This document shows, piece after piece, positions 30,109 through 39,448 of a stretch of 64,000 nt of DNA. The stretch spans positions 1,054,001-1,118,000 of the forward strand of contig NZ_CP042652.1 of NCBI RefSeq assembly GCF_013177675.1, given 5' to 3'. This stretch comes from Arcobacter acticola. GTDB taxonomy: Bacteria; Campylobacterota; Campylobacteria; Campylobacterales; Arcobacteraceae. A program made the position numbers and the translations under genes. Every line of letters starts with the position of its first letter. Position 1 is the stretch's first letter. The notes beneath the pieces are model-generated. The model saw nothing but the letters and a program-made list of their open reading frames with translations. It searched no databases and had not been told where the DNA came from.

Positions 30109-30253
30109 AACTTGTATTATTTAGGTAATTAAACTATAATTTTACTTAATTTATTTAACTAGTTTATAATAAACAGTATATATTAATATATAAATTAAAA
30201 CTTAAATTTATTTAACTTAGATATAATTCATTCAAATAAAAAAAGGAATATAA

Positions 30254-30970
30254 TTGGTTTTATATCAGCCTATAAATGGCTATTGTTATAATAGTGATAC
30301 CCATTTCTTGTATAATTTCATTTATGAAAATTTGAAAAAATATAAAAATATTAAAGGTGAACTTTTAGATATTGGAAGTGGAAGTGGGATTTTAGGATTG
30401 TTGCTTGCTAGGGAGTATACTAACTTAAATCTTAATCAATGTGAAATACAAGAAGTGTTTCAATTCTTCTCAACTAAGAATGCACAAACAAATAAATTAG
30501 AGTCAACTTTATATAAAGGCTCTTTTGAGAAAGTAGAATTTAATAAGAAATTTGATATTTGTGTATCTAATCCACCTTTTTATCATAGTGATGTAATAAA
30601 AAGTGAAAATGAAAATCTGAGAATAGCTAGATATAATGACTCTTTACCTTTAGAACAGTTTATCAAAAAAGTTAGTAGTGTTTTAACAAGTGAAGGGAAA
30701 TTCTTTTTTTGTTATGATGTAAAGCAAATAAATGAAATATTAATACTATTAAATAAATATAAATTTAATTTGGAAGCTTTACAATTTGTTCATCCAAAAT
30801 TATCAAAAGATGCAACATTAATTTTAGTTTATGCAAAAAAGAATTCAAAATCATTAACAAAAATATTTAATCCATTAATCGTTTTTGAAAATAACAATGA
30901 TTTTACCCAAGAAGTTCAAAATATATATGAAAAATCTTCAACATATAGTATAAAGGTTAATATTGAATAA
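30254..30970 (+). CDS. tRNA1(Val) adenine-N6 methyltransferase-like protein
   Basis: A 238-residue SAM-dependent methyltransferase. LLDIGSGSGILGLLLA near 37-52 is the SAM motif and CVSNPPFYHSD near 101-111 is the N6-adenine catalytic motif. The layout fits TrmN6 (YfiC), which methylates A37 of tRNA-Val. The start is TTG at 30254 behind AAAAGGA. It overlaps the YkgJ-type gene by 8 bases. TrmN6 versus another small-domain methyltransferase is uncertain. Confidence 0.82.
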   Translation: MVLYQPINGYCYNSDTHFLYNFIYENLKKYKNIKGELLDIGSGSGILGLLLAREYTNLNLNQCEIQEVFQFFSTKNAQTNKLESTLYKGSFEKVEFNKKFDICVSNPPFYHSDVIKSENENLRIARYNDSLPLEQFIKKVSSVLTSEGKFFFCYDVKQINEILILLNKYKFNLEALQFVHPKLSKDATLILVYAKKNSKSLTKIFNPLIVFENNNDFTQEVQNIYEKSSTYSIKVNIE

Positions 30971-31346
30971 TTTAATAAAAAAAGAGGGTTTTAATTTTGC
31001 TTTTGATCCAAATGGTTGTAATAGATGTGCAGGAAATTGTTGTATTGGAGAAAGTGGATATATTTGGATTAATGCACAAGAGATAAAAAATCTTGCATTA
31101 CATTTAAATTTATCCATTGATGAAGTAAAATTTAGATATTTAAATAAAATCGGCTATAAATATAGCATAAAAGAGGTACAATTAGCTTCAAATAATTTTG
31201 CATGCTATTTTTTTAATTTAGAAAAAAAACAATGTTCTATTTATCATGCAAGACCAATGCAGTGTCGAACTTTCCCTTTTTGGGATTATTTTAAAGAAAA
31301 TGAAGAAGAGGTTTATAAAGAGTGTCCAGCTATAAGAAATCTTTAA
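30963..31346 (+). CDS. YkgJ family cysteine-cluster protein
   Basis: A 127-residue protein with the YkgJ (CxxCxxxCC) cluster: CNRCAGNCC near 19-27, CYFF near 81, CSIYHARPMQCRTFPFW near 91-107 and a Cys near the end. These Cys probably bind zinc or an Fe-S cluster. TTG start at 30963 inside the upstream gene. It overlaps the TPR lipoprotein gene by 25 bases. Family function unknown. Confidence 0.88.
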   Translation: MNNLIKKEGFNFAFDPNGCNRCAGNCCIGESGYIWINAQEIKNLALHLNLSIDEVKFRYLNKIGYKYSIKEVQLASNNFACYFFNLEKKQCSIYHARPMQCRTFPFWDYFKENEEEVYKECPAIRNL

Positions 31347-32638
31347 TTTTATGTTTTGTTTTACTTGTTCTTAATGGATGTAGTACAAAAACATTAGATA
31401 GTAAAAGTGGAGATGTTTCAAAAACAACATTTACAGAAGTAAAAATAAAACCTTATAATCTTGAAAATCAATATATTATTTTGGCTTTAGAATCTGAAAA
31501 TCAAAAACTATACAATGATGCAAGCAGCTTATATTTTAAATTATTTGAAAATACTAATAATTATGAATATTTAGTAAAATATTTAAGTATTGCAACTACA
31601 GTAAAAGATTTTGAATCGGTAAAAAAATATTCAAAAAAATATGCGATTGATAATATAAAAGAAGAAGAAGTTATTTTAAGATTATATATTTATGCATTAT
31701 TCAAATTAAATGAAAAAGATGAAGCATTAAAAAAAGGTGAGAACTTAATATCAAAATATAAAAATGATATAAATTATCAACTTTTAGGAAGTATTTATTT
31801 AGAAGATAAACAATACCAAAAAGCTTACAATTTATTTGATATGGCATATCAATTAACAAATAATAGCAATACACTATTAACAATAACTAGTATTCAATAT
31901 AATAATTTATTTGATAAAGAAAATGCTATTAAAAGACTTGAAAACCATATTCAAATGAGTGGCTATGATTTTAATTTATCAATACAGTTATTATCGTTTT
32001 ATGAAAAATTAAATCAAAAAGAGAAACTTATATCACTTTTGAAAAATATGTTCTTTTATTATAAAAATAGTGAAAATCAGTTCTTGTTAAATAAAACTAA
32101 AATTTTATTTATACAATATGTAGCAAGAGATGATATAAGTATTGCTATTGATTTTTTAGAAGAAAATCATGAAGAAGATGAAAATTTATTAAACTTATAT
32201 AAAATTTCAAATCAGCCAGAAAAGGCTTATGAATTATTAGATAGATTATATAGAAATACAAACAATTTAGATTATTTAGCACAACAAGCAATTTTTCAGT
32301 TTGAAATGACTAATGATAAAGAAAGTATTTTAAATGATGTTATTGCTAAATTTGAAAAAGTTTTAGAAAATATAAGTAATCATGTATATGAAAATTATCT
32401 TGCATATATATTAATTGATTTTGATATAGATGTAAAAAAAGGTTTAGTTTTAGTAAAAAAAGCACTAGAAGTTGAGCCAAATAATATAGCTTATATTGAT
32501 ACTTTGGCATGGGGTGAATATAAGATAAGAAATTGTAAAGAAGCTTATATTCAAATGAAAAGAGTGGTTGATGAAATTGGTACAGATGATTATGATATTA
32601 AACTACATTGGGATCAAATACAGGAGTGTAAAGAGTGA
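31322..32638 (+). CDS. TPR-repeat lipoprotein
   Basis: A 438-residue exported protein. The N-terminus has a lipoprotein signal with lipobox LNGC near 17-20, so it should be lipid-anchored. The rest is almost all helical repeats; clear TPR-like units are near 150-185 ([20 protein letters not shown]) and near 375-430. GTG start at 31322 inside the YkgJ gene; the stop overlaps trpC by 4 bases. Probably an envelope scaffold; no enzyme motif seen. Confidence 0.82.
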   Translation: MSSYKKSLILCFVLLVLNGCSTKTLDSKSGDVSKTTFTEVKIKPYNLENQYIILALESENQKLYNDASSLYFKLFENTNNYEYLVKYLSIATTVKDFESVKKYSKKYAIDNIKEEEVILRLYIYALFKLNEKDEALKKGENLISKYKNDINYQLLGSIYLEDKQYQKAYNLFDMAYQLTNNSNTLLTITSIQYNNLFDKENAIKRLENHIQMSGYDFNLSIQLLSFYEKLNQKEKLISLLKNMFFYYKNSENQFLLNKTKILFIQYVARDDISIAIDFLEENHEEDENLLNLYKISNQPEKAYELLDRLYRNTNNLDYLAQQAIFQFEMTNDKESILNDVIAKFEKVLENISNHVYENYLAYILIDFDIDVKKGLVLVKKALEVEPNNIAYIDTLAWGEYKIRNCKEAYIQMKRVVDEIGTDDYDIKLHWDQIQECKE

Positions 32639-33426
32639 TTTTAGATGAAATAATTGAAAGAACAAAATTAGATTTAGAAATTAGAAAAAAAGAGATAACT
32701 TTAGATTTATTAGGAAGAAGTTTATCTTCAAACCCTTACGCTCCAAGAGATGTAAAACCTTATTTAGTTTCTACAAAAGAAGAGCCTGTTAGAATTATTG
32801 CAGAAGTTAAAAAAGCAAGTCCTAGCAAAGGAATTATAAAAGAAGATTTCGATCCTTTAGTTATTGCTCAAGAGTATAGTAAAAATGGAGCTAATGCAAT
32901 TTCTGTATTAACTGAACCCCATTATTTTAAAGGCAATTTAGAGTATTTAACGGCAATTAGAAGATATGTACCAACTCCACTTTTAAGAAAAGATTTTATT
33001 GTAGATAAATATCAAATAGTTGAAGCTTTAGTTTATGGAGCTGATTTTATCTTACTTATTGCAAAAGCTTTAGGAACTAAAGAGTTAAAAGAATTATATG
33101 ATTATGCTATTCACTTAGGTTTAGAAGTTTTAGTTGAGATTCATGATAAAGAAGATTTAACAAAAGCTGTTAAGTCAGGTGCAACAATAATTGGTATTAA
33201 TCATAGAAACCTAGATACATTTGAGATGGATATGGAACTTTGTGATAAGTTAATCCCTTTAATTCCAAATGGAAAAATTATTGTTGCAGAATCAGGTGTT
33301 TCAAATGTTGATACTATTAAAAGATTAAGTGCCATTGGTGCTGATGCTTTTTTAATAGGTGAACATTTTATGAGAGTTCCTAGTATTGAAGATGAACTAA
33401 AAAGATTTAAAAATGCCTGTAATTAA
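32635..33426 (+). CDS. trpC: Indole-3-glycerol phosphate synthase
   Basis: Fourth step of tryptophan synthesis from chorismate, closing the indole ring. It has 263 residues. [10 protein letters not shown] near 62-71 holds the catalytic Lys, LLRKDFI near 115-121 the second Lys, and VAESGVSN near 220 the phosphate loop. GTG start at 32635 in a GTGA overlap with the lipoprotein gene. The 3' end overlaps the tautomerase gene by 14 bases. Confidence 0.95.
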   Translation: MILDEIIERTKLDLEIRKKEITLDLLGRSLSSNPYAPRDVKPYLVSTKEEPVRIIAEVKKASPSKGIIKEDFDPLVIAQEYSKNGANAISVLTEPHYFKGNLEYLTAIRRYVPTPLLRKDFIVDKYQIVEALVYGADFILLIAKALGTKELKELYDYAIHLGLEVLVEIHDKEDLTKAVKSGATIIGINHRNLDTFEMDMELCDKLIPLIPNGKIIVAESGVSNVDTIKRLSAIGADAFLIGEHFMRVPSIEDELKRFKNACN

Positions 33427-33628
33427 TATAAAAATGACCCATGAAGATGGTGGTGCTACAAAAGAGCAAAAAGAGCAATTATCAAAAGGTATAACAGAGC
33501 TTTTTGCTAAAACTTTTAATGGAAGAGGTGCCTCTAGTGCTGTTGTAATTATTGAAGAAGTAAATACAGATAATTATTCTATTGGTGGGAAAACAATTTC
33601 CCAAATAAGAAGTGAAACTAAAAATTAA
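33413..33628 (+). CDS. 4-oxalocrotonate tautomerase family protein
   Basis: A 71-residue tautomerase-superfamily protein. After Met removal the N-terminal residue is Pro1, the general base, in the family start [13 protein letters not shown]. The Arg of NGRGASS near 38 may be the substrate-binding Arg. It begins inside trpC (14-base overlap). Its substrate is unknown; such proteins are often orphan members without a degradation pathway nearby. Confidence 0.88.
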   Translation: MPVINIKMTHEDGGATKEQKEQLSKGITELFAKTFNGRGASSAVVIIEEVNTDNYSIGGKTISQIRSETKN

Positions 33629-33632
33629 AAGA

Positions 33633-33671
33633 TTTATTTAAAGACGAGATATTCCCTAGTCTTTAAATAAA
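33633..33671. terminator. Convergent hairpin overlapping the yggS stop
   Basis: TTTATTTAAAGAC (33633-33645) and GTCTTTAAATAAA (33659-33671) form a perfect 13-bp stem. The right arm contains the last codons of yggS, so one element probably ends both convergent transcripts. Confidence 0.7.
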
Positions 33672-34336
33672 GTTGATCCAACTCTTATCATATTTGAACC
33701 ACATGTAATTGCTAATTCATAATCTGAACTCATTCCCATAGAACAATATTTTGCTCCAAATGGTACTAATTCATCATATATTTTTTTAGTAGTTTTAAAT
33801 GAATCTTTTATAACTTTTTCATCTTCAACATGTGCTCCAATACTCATAACACCTTTTAATCTAATATTAGGACAAGTTTCAAGTATTTGTTTATAAATTT
33901 CAACAGCATTTTCTGGCATTACACCTGATTTAGTATTTTCATAAGCTGAGTTTATTTGAAGTAGGGCATTTAGTTTTTTGTTTTTTGCTTCTAGTTTTTT
34001 ATTTAGTTCTTGGGCTAAATCTAAACTATCAAGGGATTGAACTAATGTTGGATTTAAATCAATAAGATTATTGATTTTATTTTTTTGTAAAGTTCCTACA
34101 AAATGCCATTCAATTGGTAGATTTTCTAGTGCTTCCATCTTTTCTTTTAAGTCTTGCACTTTATTTTCACCAAAAGCTCTTTGACCTGCATTATAAAGTG
34201 TTTCTACATCATCTTTACTTGAATATTTAGATATACCAATAATTTTTACTATATGGTGCTCAGAGATTCTAAGTCTTGCACCTTCTACTTTTGTAATAAT
34301 TTCATCTAAATTTTTAGTTGCTGTTTGTTTATTCAT
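33656..34336 (-). CDS. YggS family pyridoxal-phosphate homeostasis protein
   Basis: A 226-residue PLP-binding TIM-barrel protein. GISKYSS near 33-39 carries the PLP Lys, FGENKVQD near 55-62 and WHFVGTLQKNK near 78-88 follow, and MGMSSDYELAI near 200 is the phosphate-binding end. Family members buffer free PLP and affect amino acid pools. It is the most downstream gene of the minus-strand block, 10 bases after rseP. Confidence 0.93.
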   Translation of the reverse strand: MNKQTATKNLDEIITKVEGARLRISEHHIVKIIGISKYSSKDDVETLYNAGQRAFGENKVQDLKEKMEALENLPIEWHFVGTLQKNKINNLIDLNPTLVQSLDSLDLAQELNKKLEAKNKKLNALLQINSAYENTKSGVMPENAVEIYKQILETCPNIRLKGVMSIGAHVEDEKVIKDSFKTTKKIYDELVPFGAKYCSMGMSSDYELAITCGSNMIRVGSTLFKD

Positions 34337-34346
34337 ATTTATTACC

Positions 34347-35405
34347 TTAATTATTTAAAAAGATTCTATTAATATCATTGTATATTCCAAGAATCATTAG
34401 ACTTCCTAGTATTACCCAACCTGCAATTGTTAGAAATAAAAACACTTGATCACTTGGTTTTCTTTTTGTAATCATTTCATAAAGATTAAACATAATATGC
34501 CCACCATCAAGCGCAGGAATTGGAAGAAGATTTAAAACTCCAAGATTAACTGATATTAAAGCTGTTATTGCAAATAAAGCGATGATAGATGATTCACTTG
34601 CATCTGAAATAACTTTACCAATAGTAATAACTCCACCAACTTCAGAGCTTGGAATTACACCTTGAATTAGTTTTTGAACACCTTGAAAAATCATAGTTGA
34701 AGCAAAAATAGTTTTTTCATAGGCATAAACTAGTGATTCACTAAAAGATAATTCTAGATTTATTATTTTCCCTGATGGTGAAATTCCAATCATTCTTTTT
34801 TTGATTTTTTCTTTAAACATATTTTCACTATCTGAAACTTCTGGATTTATAGTTTTTGCTATAATTTCTCCATCTCTTTTAATAAAGAATTTTAAAGCAC
34901 CTTGGGTACTTACAATTGTTTTACCTATTTCATCCCATGATTTTATATCAGTATCATTGATTCTTAATATTTCATCATTTGCTTGAATTCCAGCTAGAAA
35001 TGCAGGTGAGTTTTCTTGTACAGTTCCTACTTGTGCAGACCATGTAGTTGCACCCATCACAGCTATTGAAAAGTATAAAATTGCTGCTAAAATAAAGTTC
35101 GCTGCTGGACCTGCAAAAAGAATAATAATTCTTTGCCAAGGTTTTTTAGTATTATATGAGTCATCACCTGATTCAACTAAAGCAGGATTAGAATCATCTT
35201 GTCCTTTCATTTTTACATATCCACCAAGGGGAATTAATGCAATTTGCCAAGTAGTTCCCATCCAATATTTAGAATAAAGTTGTTTACCAAAACCTATTGA
35301 AAATACATGAACTTTTACACCAAAATAACGAGCTGCTAAAAAGTGTCCTAATTCATGGAAGAAAACTAAAAATGATAAAACAAGTAAAAAAGTAATAGTA
35401 CCCAA
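34347..35405 (-). CDS. rseP: RIP metalloprotease RseP (site-2 protease)
   Basis: A 352-residue intramembrane zinc protease. HELGH at 17-21 in the first helix binds zinc, and NLLPIPALDGGH in the third helix supplies the Asp ligand. One PDZ domain (about 115-200) sits between, rather than the two of E. coli RseP. It would cleave membrane-bound anti-sigma factors or signal peptides. It is 9 bases downstream of pgsA. Confidence 0.94.
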   Translation of the reverse strand: MGTITFLLVLSFLVFFHELGHFLAARYFGVKVHVFSIGFGKQLYSKYWMGTTWQIALIPLGGYVKMKGQDDSNPALVESGDDSYNTKKPWQRIIILFAGPAANFILAAILYFSIAVMGATTWSAQVGTVQENSPAFLAGIQANDEILRINDTDIKSWDEIGKTIVSTQGALKFFIKRDGEIIAKTINPEVSDSENMFKEKIKKRMIGISPSGKIINLELSFSESLVYAYEKTIFASTMIFQGVQKLIQGVIPSSEVGGVITIGKVISDASESSIIALFAITALISVNLGVLNLLPIPALDGGHIMFNLYEMITKRKPSDQVFLFLTIAGWVILGSLMILGIYNDINRIFLNN

Positions 35406-35414
35406 AAGAAGCCT

Positions 35415-35957
35415 TTAATTTTTGAAATAATCTCTTGTATATTCATATCCTGAATATATAGTTAAAATTACAGCTAACCATAAAAGTTCAGTTGCAAAGG
35501 GCCAATTCATAATTAAAAAACCAATAGCAATCATCTGCACTACGGTTTTTATTTTTCCTGCCATTGTAGAAGCTACATTTTTACCTTCACTAACAGCTAC
35601 AACTCTTAGTCCAGTTATAAAAAATTCTCTTGAAAGTATTAAAAAAACAGCCCAAGCTGATGCTCTATTTATTACCATTAGTCCTAAAAAACCTGCAAGA
35701 ACTAACATCTTATCAGCAAGGGGATCTAAAATACCACCAAGTTTTGTCATTTTATTCCAAGATCTTGCAATAAAACCATCGAAGAAGTCTGTTATAGAAG
35801 CAATAACAAAGATAAGTCCAGCAAAATAGTCTAGCCATGAAGGATGCCATGAAGAAAAGATAGAGTTATCTCTATCTATAAAAAACCATAGCATTAGCGG
35901 CGCTAATGCTATTCTAAAAAGTGCTAATAAATTAGGAAGATTTAGTGCTTTTGACAT
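35415..35957 (-). CDS. pgsA: CDP-diacylglycerol--glycerol-3-phosphate 3-phosphatidyltransferase
   Basis: Makes phosphatidylglycerol-phosphate in the inner membrane. It has 180 residues with four to five hydrophobic segments. The CDP-alcohol phosphotransferase motif is seen as DFFDGFIARSWNKMTKLGG followed by ILDPLADK. The ATG overlaps the stop of the enoyl-reductase gene by one base (TAATG). Confidence 0.94.
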   Translation of the reverse strand: MSKALNLPNLLALFRIALAPLMLWFFIDRDNSIFSSWHPSWLDYFAGLIFVIASITDFFDGFIARSWNKMTKLGGILDPLADKMLVLAGFLGLMVINRASAWAVFLILSREFFITGLRVVAVSEGKNVASTMAGKIKTVVQMIAIGFLIMNWPFATELLWLAVILTIYSGYEYTRDYFKN

Positions 35958-36736
35958 TATCTAAATGTTGTCCCACCATCAACTATTAAAGTATGACCTG
36001 TAATCCAAGACGCATCACTTGTACATAAAAAATAACATGATTGTGCTAAATCTTCAGGTTGACCAATTCTATTTAATGGAGAATATTCAGCAGTTTTTGC
36101 TTTAACTTCTTCATAGTTTGTAAATGCTTTAAGAGCATCAGTATCAATAGGACCACCTGAAACTGCATTTACTCTAATTCCAAATTCACCAAGTTCATTT
36201 GCTGCATATCTAACCATTGCCTCAACAGCTGCTTTATTTGTTCCATGTCCAGCATAGTTTTCAATATATACTAAATTTCCAGTTGATGATAATGAAACAA
36301 TAGCTCCACCACCAATTTTTTGCATTCTTTTTGCAGCTTGTTGTGCTCCACAAACAAATGCATTTACAGTTGCAGTATAAATATTATTTAATCCTCTTGG
36401 TTTTAGTTTCATAAATTTACCATATCCACCAACAACTGCACGTCCGTAAATCATTGCATTTGAAATAAAGAAGTCAACTCTATCAAAATCTTTATCGATT
36501 TCTTCAAATAATTCTTTATATTTTTCTGGTTCTAAAATATTAAAAGGGTATGCTTTACATTTTACATTATATTTTTCTTCAACATCTTTACAGATATCTT
36601 CTGCAAACTGTTGATTTGAATTATATGTGAAAGCAACATTAATTCCATTACTTGCAAATTTATAAACACATTCTTTTCCGATACCTTTTGTACCACCAGA
36701 AATAACTAAAGTTTTACCCGACATTACATTGCTCAT
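35957..36736 (-). CDS. FabL-like enoyl-ACP reductase (SDR)
   Basis: A 259-residue SDR. SGGTKGIGKE near 14-23 binds the cofactor. The catalytic region reads NYAGHGTNKAAVEAMVRYA, with Tyr and Lys six residues apart (Tyr-x6-Lys), as in enoyl-ACP reductases, whereas ordinary SDRs have x3. That region and NAVSGGPIDTDALKAF closely resemble Bacillus FabL as I remember it. NADPH-dependent enoyl-ACP reduction in fatty acid synthesis is therefore likely. It sits between dapA and pgsA with one-base overlaps. The older label would be generic oxidoreductase. Confidence 0.82.
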   Translation of the reverse strand: MSNVMSGKTLVISGGTKGIGKECVYKFASNGINVAFTYNSNQQFAEDICKDVEEKYNVKCKAYPFNILEPEKYKELFEEIDKDFDRVDFFISNAMIYGRAVVGGYGKFMKLKPRGLNNIYTATVNAFVCGAQQAAKRMQKIGGGAIVSLSSTGNLVYIENYAGHGTNKAAVEAMVRYAANELGEFGIRVNAVSGGPIDTDALKAFTNYEEVKAKTAEYSPLNRIGQPEDLAQSCYFLCTSDASWITGHTLIVDGGTTFR

Positions 36737-37629
36737 TATTTTATTACCTCATATTTTATTAAAGTTTCTTCTAGTTTTTTCATGCTCTCTTTACTTGGAG
36801 CTGTTAATGGAAGTCTGTATTCCAATGTATCTAATAAACCTGCTATATACATAGCAGCTTTAATGGGAATTGGATTACTTTCACAGAAAAGAACAGAGTT
36901 TAGTGCATATAAATCTTCATTGATTTTTCTAGCACTTTCTAAATTTCCTGCGAATACATCATGAACTAATTTAGATTTTAAATTAGGAAGAATATTTGAT
37001 GTTACAGAAATTATTCCTTTTGCACCATTTACTAACATTGGAAAATCAATTGCATCATCACCTGAAACAACAATGAAATCTTTTCTTTGAGAAAGTAGAG
37101 CAATTGATCGCTCTAAACTTCCTGTAGCTTCTTTTACTGCATAAATATTTTTCACATCATCAAAAAGTTTAATAGTTGTTGCTGTTTCTAAATCAACAGA
37201 TGTTCTTCCTGGAACATTATAAAGCATAAATGGAATCTCTACTGCATTTGCAATGGCTTTAAAGTGTTGATATAAACCCTCTTGAGTTGGTTTATTGTAA
37301 TATGGTGTAATAGATAAAATTGCATCAGCACCAACATCTTGAGCATGTTTAGCTAATTCACAAGCTTCTAATGTTGAATTAGATCCAGCACCTGCAATTA
37401 CTTTTACTCCTGTGCCTTTACAAGCTGCAACGGCAACTTCAATACACTGCTTATGTTCATTAAATGATAAAGTAGCACTTTCTCCTGTTGTCCCTACAGG
37501 AACAACTGCATCTATTCCTTGTGCAATTTGTCTTTTTATTAATGATTCATATTTTTCTAAATCAACTTGTCCATTTTTAAATGGTGTTATAAGTGCAGTC
37601 ATAGCACCCGTTATAATTTCCATATTCAT
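36736..37629 (-). CDS. dapA: 4-hydroxy-tetrahydrodipicolinate synthase
   Basis: Condenses pyruvate with aspartate semialdehyde in lysine and peptidoglycan precursor synthesis. It has 297 residues. [10 protein letters not shown] near 43-52, [10 protein letters not shown] near 135-144 (Tyr and Arg) and VKEATGS near 162-168 (Schiff-base Lys) are visible. Two in-frame ATG codons lie two codons apart at the start; the second has better spacing to AAGGA. It overlaps the haemoglobin gene (ATGA) and the enoyl-reductase gene. Confidence 0.96.
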   Translation of the reverse strand: MNMEIITGAMTALITPFKNGQVDLEKYESLIKRQIAQGIDAVVPVGTTGESATLSFNEHKQCIEVAVAACKGTGVKVIAGAGSNSTLEACELAKHAQDVGADAILSITPYYNKPTQEGLYQHFKAIANAVEIPFMLYNVPGRTSVDLETATTIKLFDDVKNIYAVKEATGSLERSIALLSQRKDFIVVSGDDAIDFPMLVNGAKGIISVTSNILPNLKSKLVHDVFAGNLESARKINEDLYALNSVLFCESNPIPIKAAMYIAGLLDTLEYRLPLTAPSKESMKKLEETLIKYEVIK

Positions 37630-38093
37630 CCTTTTTTAACTACTAAATCTTCTAATTCTTGTCTTTCATCAACATTTACAGTATGTTTTGAAAATACTTC
37701 TAAAAAATCCCAAAAACTTTGTTTTGCCTCATCAGAAATATCCACTTTTCTCAAAACTTCTTCCATACAACCTAACCATTCTCGTCTAGCTTTTTCAGTT
37801 ATTGAAAATTGTTCATGGGTTTTTAACATATCAAAATGCCCAACAGCATTTGTATAGTGTTTTTCTCCACCACAAGCTTCAATAAAAAACTTTACATTAT
37901 GAGCTTTTATCTTATCAAGTTCTTTTTCATCCTGTGGAAAAAAATTACCAATATCACTATCAGCTACTAAATCATAAAAATCACTAAATAGTTTTTTTAA
38001 TTTTTCTTCACCCATCTCTTCTAAAAAAATAGGTTTAGGATAATCAAAACTAGGTTTATCTCCAAAATTCGTTTTGCTAACGCTGTAATGCAT
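37626..38093 (-). CDS. Truncated haemoglobin-like protein
   Basis: A 155-residue globin of the truncated type. [19 protein letters not shown] near 35-53 forms helices B-C and CD; the proximal His is in LKTHEQFSI near 90-98, followed by REWLGCM. An N-terminal extension of about 25 residues precedes the globin fold. Such globins handle oxygen or nitric oxide in microaerophiles. It lies between the M16 peptidase and dapA in a chain of overlapping genes; the link is not obvious. Confidence 0.82.
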   Translation of the reverse strand: MHYSVSKTNFGDKPSFDYPKPIFLEEMGEEKLKKLFSDFYDLVADSDIGNFFPQDEKELDKIKAHNVKFFIEACGGEKHYTNAVGHFDMLKTHEQFSITEKARREWLGCMEEVLRKVDISDEAKQSFWDFLEVFSKHTVNVDERQELEDLVVKKG

Positions 38094-39436
38094 TATTTTT
38101 CTTCTTTTTTCAAAATAACTGTTGTTGAATTACTTTTAATTAAATATTTATTTGCAACTTTAATCAAATCATCTTTAGTAAGTTTTGCTACATTTTCTTC
38201 ATAATTTAGAAGAGGTTTAATATTGTCTCTTACTAAGTATGAACCATATAATGAAGCAACCTCTGTTGAGCTTTCAAGTGAAAAAATAAAATCTGCTTTT
38301 GTATTTATTTTAAGCTTATCAATATCTTTTTGAGATACTTCACCTTTTTTGATTTGCGCAATTGTATCTAAAATTTCATTTTCAATTTCTTTAGCATCAA
38401 CACCTTCATTTGCAACAGCCATAAACATAAAGATTCCAGGGTCTTTAAGCTCCATATTATAGGCATAGATAGTATTTACTAATCTTTTCTCATCAATTAA
38501 CTTTTTTTGTAATATTGAGCTTTTACCTGAACTTAAAAGTTCACTAAGTGCAGAAAGTGCAACTTGATCTTCGTGTTCAAAGTTTGGAATATGGTAAGTT
38601 ATTGCTAACATTTCAACTTGTGAATCTTTATTTATTATAACTCTTTTTTCACCATCTTGTTTTGGTTCAACAGTGTGAATAAGAGCTGGAACCTCTTTTT
38701 TGTTTTTTATCTCTTTAAAATGTTTTTCAACAGATGCAAAAACTTTATTTTCGTCAATATCTCCTGCAACTACAACAATTGCATTTTTTGGTTGATAATA
38801 AGTACTATGGAAATCTTTTATATCTTCAATTGTCCAATTTTTAATATCACTCATAAATCCAATTGGTGTCCAATGGTATGGATGGTAGATATAAGCATTG
38901 TTAAATAGCCTGAATTGTAAATATCCCATAGGATTATTATCTGTTCTCCATCTTCTTTCTTCTGCTACTACATCACGTTCTGGTTGAAATTCTTCATCTT
39001 TTAGTGTTAAGTTTTCCATTAAGTCTGCAAATAATTCTAAAGATTTATCCATATTTTTAGAAGCAGATTTTATATAATAATGTGTATAGTCAAATGATGT
39101 TGAGGCATTATTCATACCACCAAATCCTTTTACTATCTCATCAAACTCTCCAGCTTCTAAATTTTTTGTAGATTTGAAATTTAAATGCTCAAGCATATGG
39201 GCAATTCCACTTTTCCCCATTATTTCATTTCTACTTCCTACTTTATAAAAAACATCAGTTGAAATAACTCCTGAATTGTTTTTCATAGGAATTGCTACGA
39301 TTTCTAAACCATTTTCTAAAGTTTTTGTATGATATTTTGGTAAGTTACTACTCATTAATTCTCCCGAAATTATTATTAATAATGAAAATTGAATAGCGAA
39401 TGTTTTGAAATATTTATTAATTTTTGTACTATTCAT
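38093..39436 (-). CDS. M16 family zinc metallopeptidase
   Basis: A 447-residue pitrilysin-type protease. The inverted zinc motif HMLEH, followed by the downstream Glu in VVAEERRW, is complete, and the C-terminal M16 domain (about 200-440) is present. Residues 1-30 form a signal peptide-like start, so the enzyme is probably periplasmic. The ATG at 39436 has AAGGA 6 bases upstream. It is translationally coupled to the haemoglobin gene (one-base overlap). Confidence 0.9.
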   Translation of the reverse strand: MNSTKINKYFKTFAIQFSLLIIISGELMSSNLPKYHTKTLENGLEIVAIPMKNNSGVISTDVFYKVGSRNEIMGKSGIAHMLEHLNFKSTKNLEAGEFDEIVKGFGGMNNASTSFDYTHYYIKSASKNMDKSLELFADLMENLTLKDEEFQPERDVVAEERRWRTDNNPMGYLQFRLFNNAYIYHPYHWTPIGFMSDIKNWTIEDIKDFHSTYYQPKNAIVVVAGDIDENKVFASVEKHFKEIKNKKEVPALIHTVEPKQDGEKRVIINKDSQVEMLAITYHIPNFEHEDQVALSALSELLSSGKSSILQKKLIDEKRLVNTIYAYNMELKDPGIFMFMAVANEGVDAKEIENEILDTIAQIKKGEVSQKDIDKLKINTKADFIFSLESSTEVASLYGSYLVRDNIKPLLNYEENVAKLTKDDLIKVANKYLIKSNSTTVILKKEEK

Positions 39437-39448
39437 TTTTGTTCCTTT

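Noticed and set aside
25080-33426. A trp operon
   Set aside because: Only trpF and trpC are present, 7 kb apart and in unrelated gene runs.
37567-37857. Plus-strand frame of 96 codons opposite dapA and the haemoglobin gene
   Set aside because: No ribosome site and it overlaps two well-supported genes entirely.
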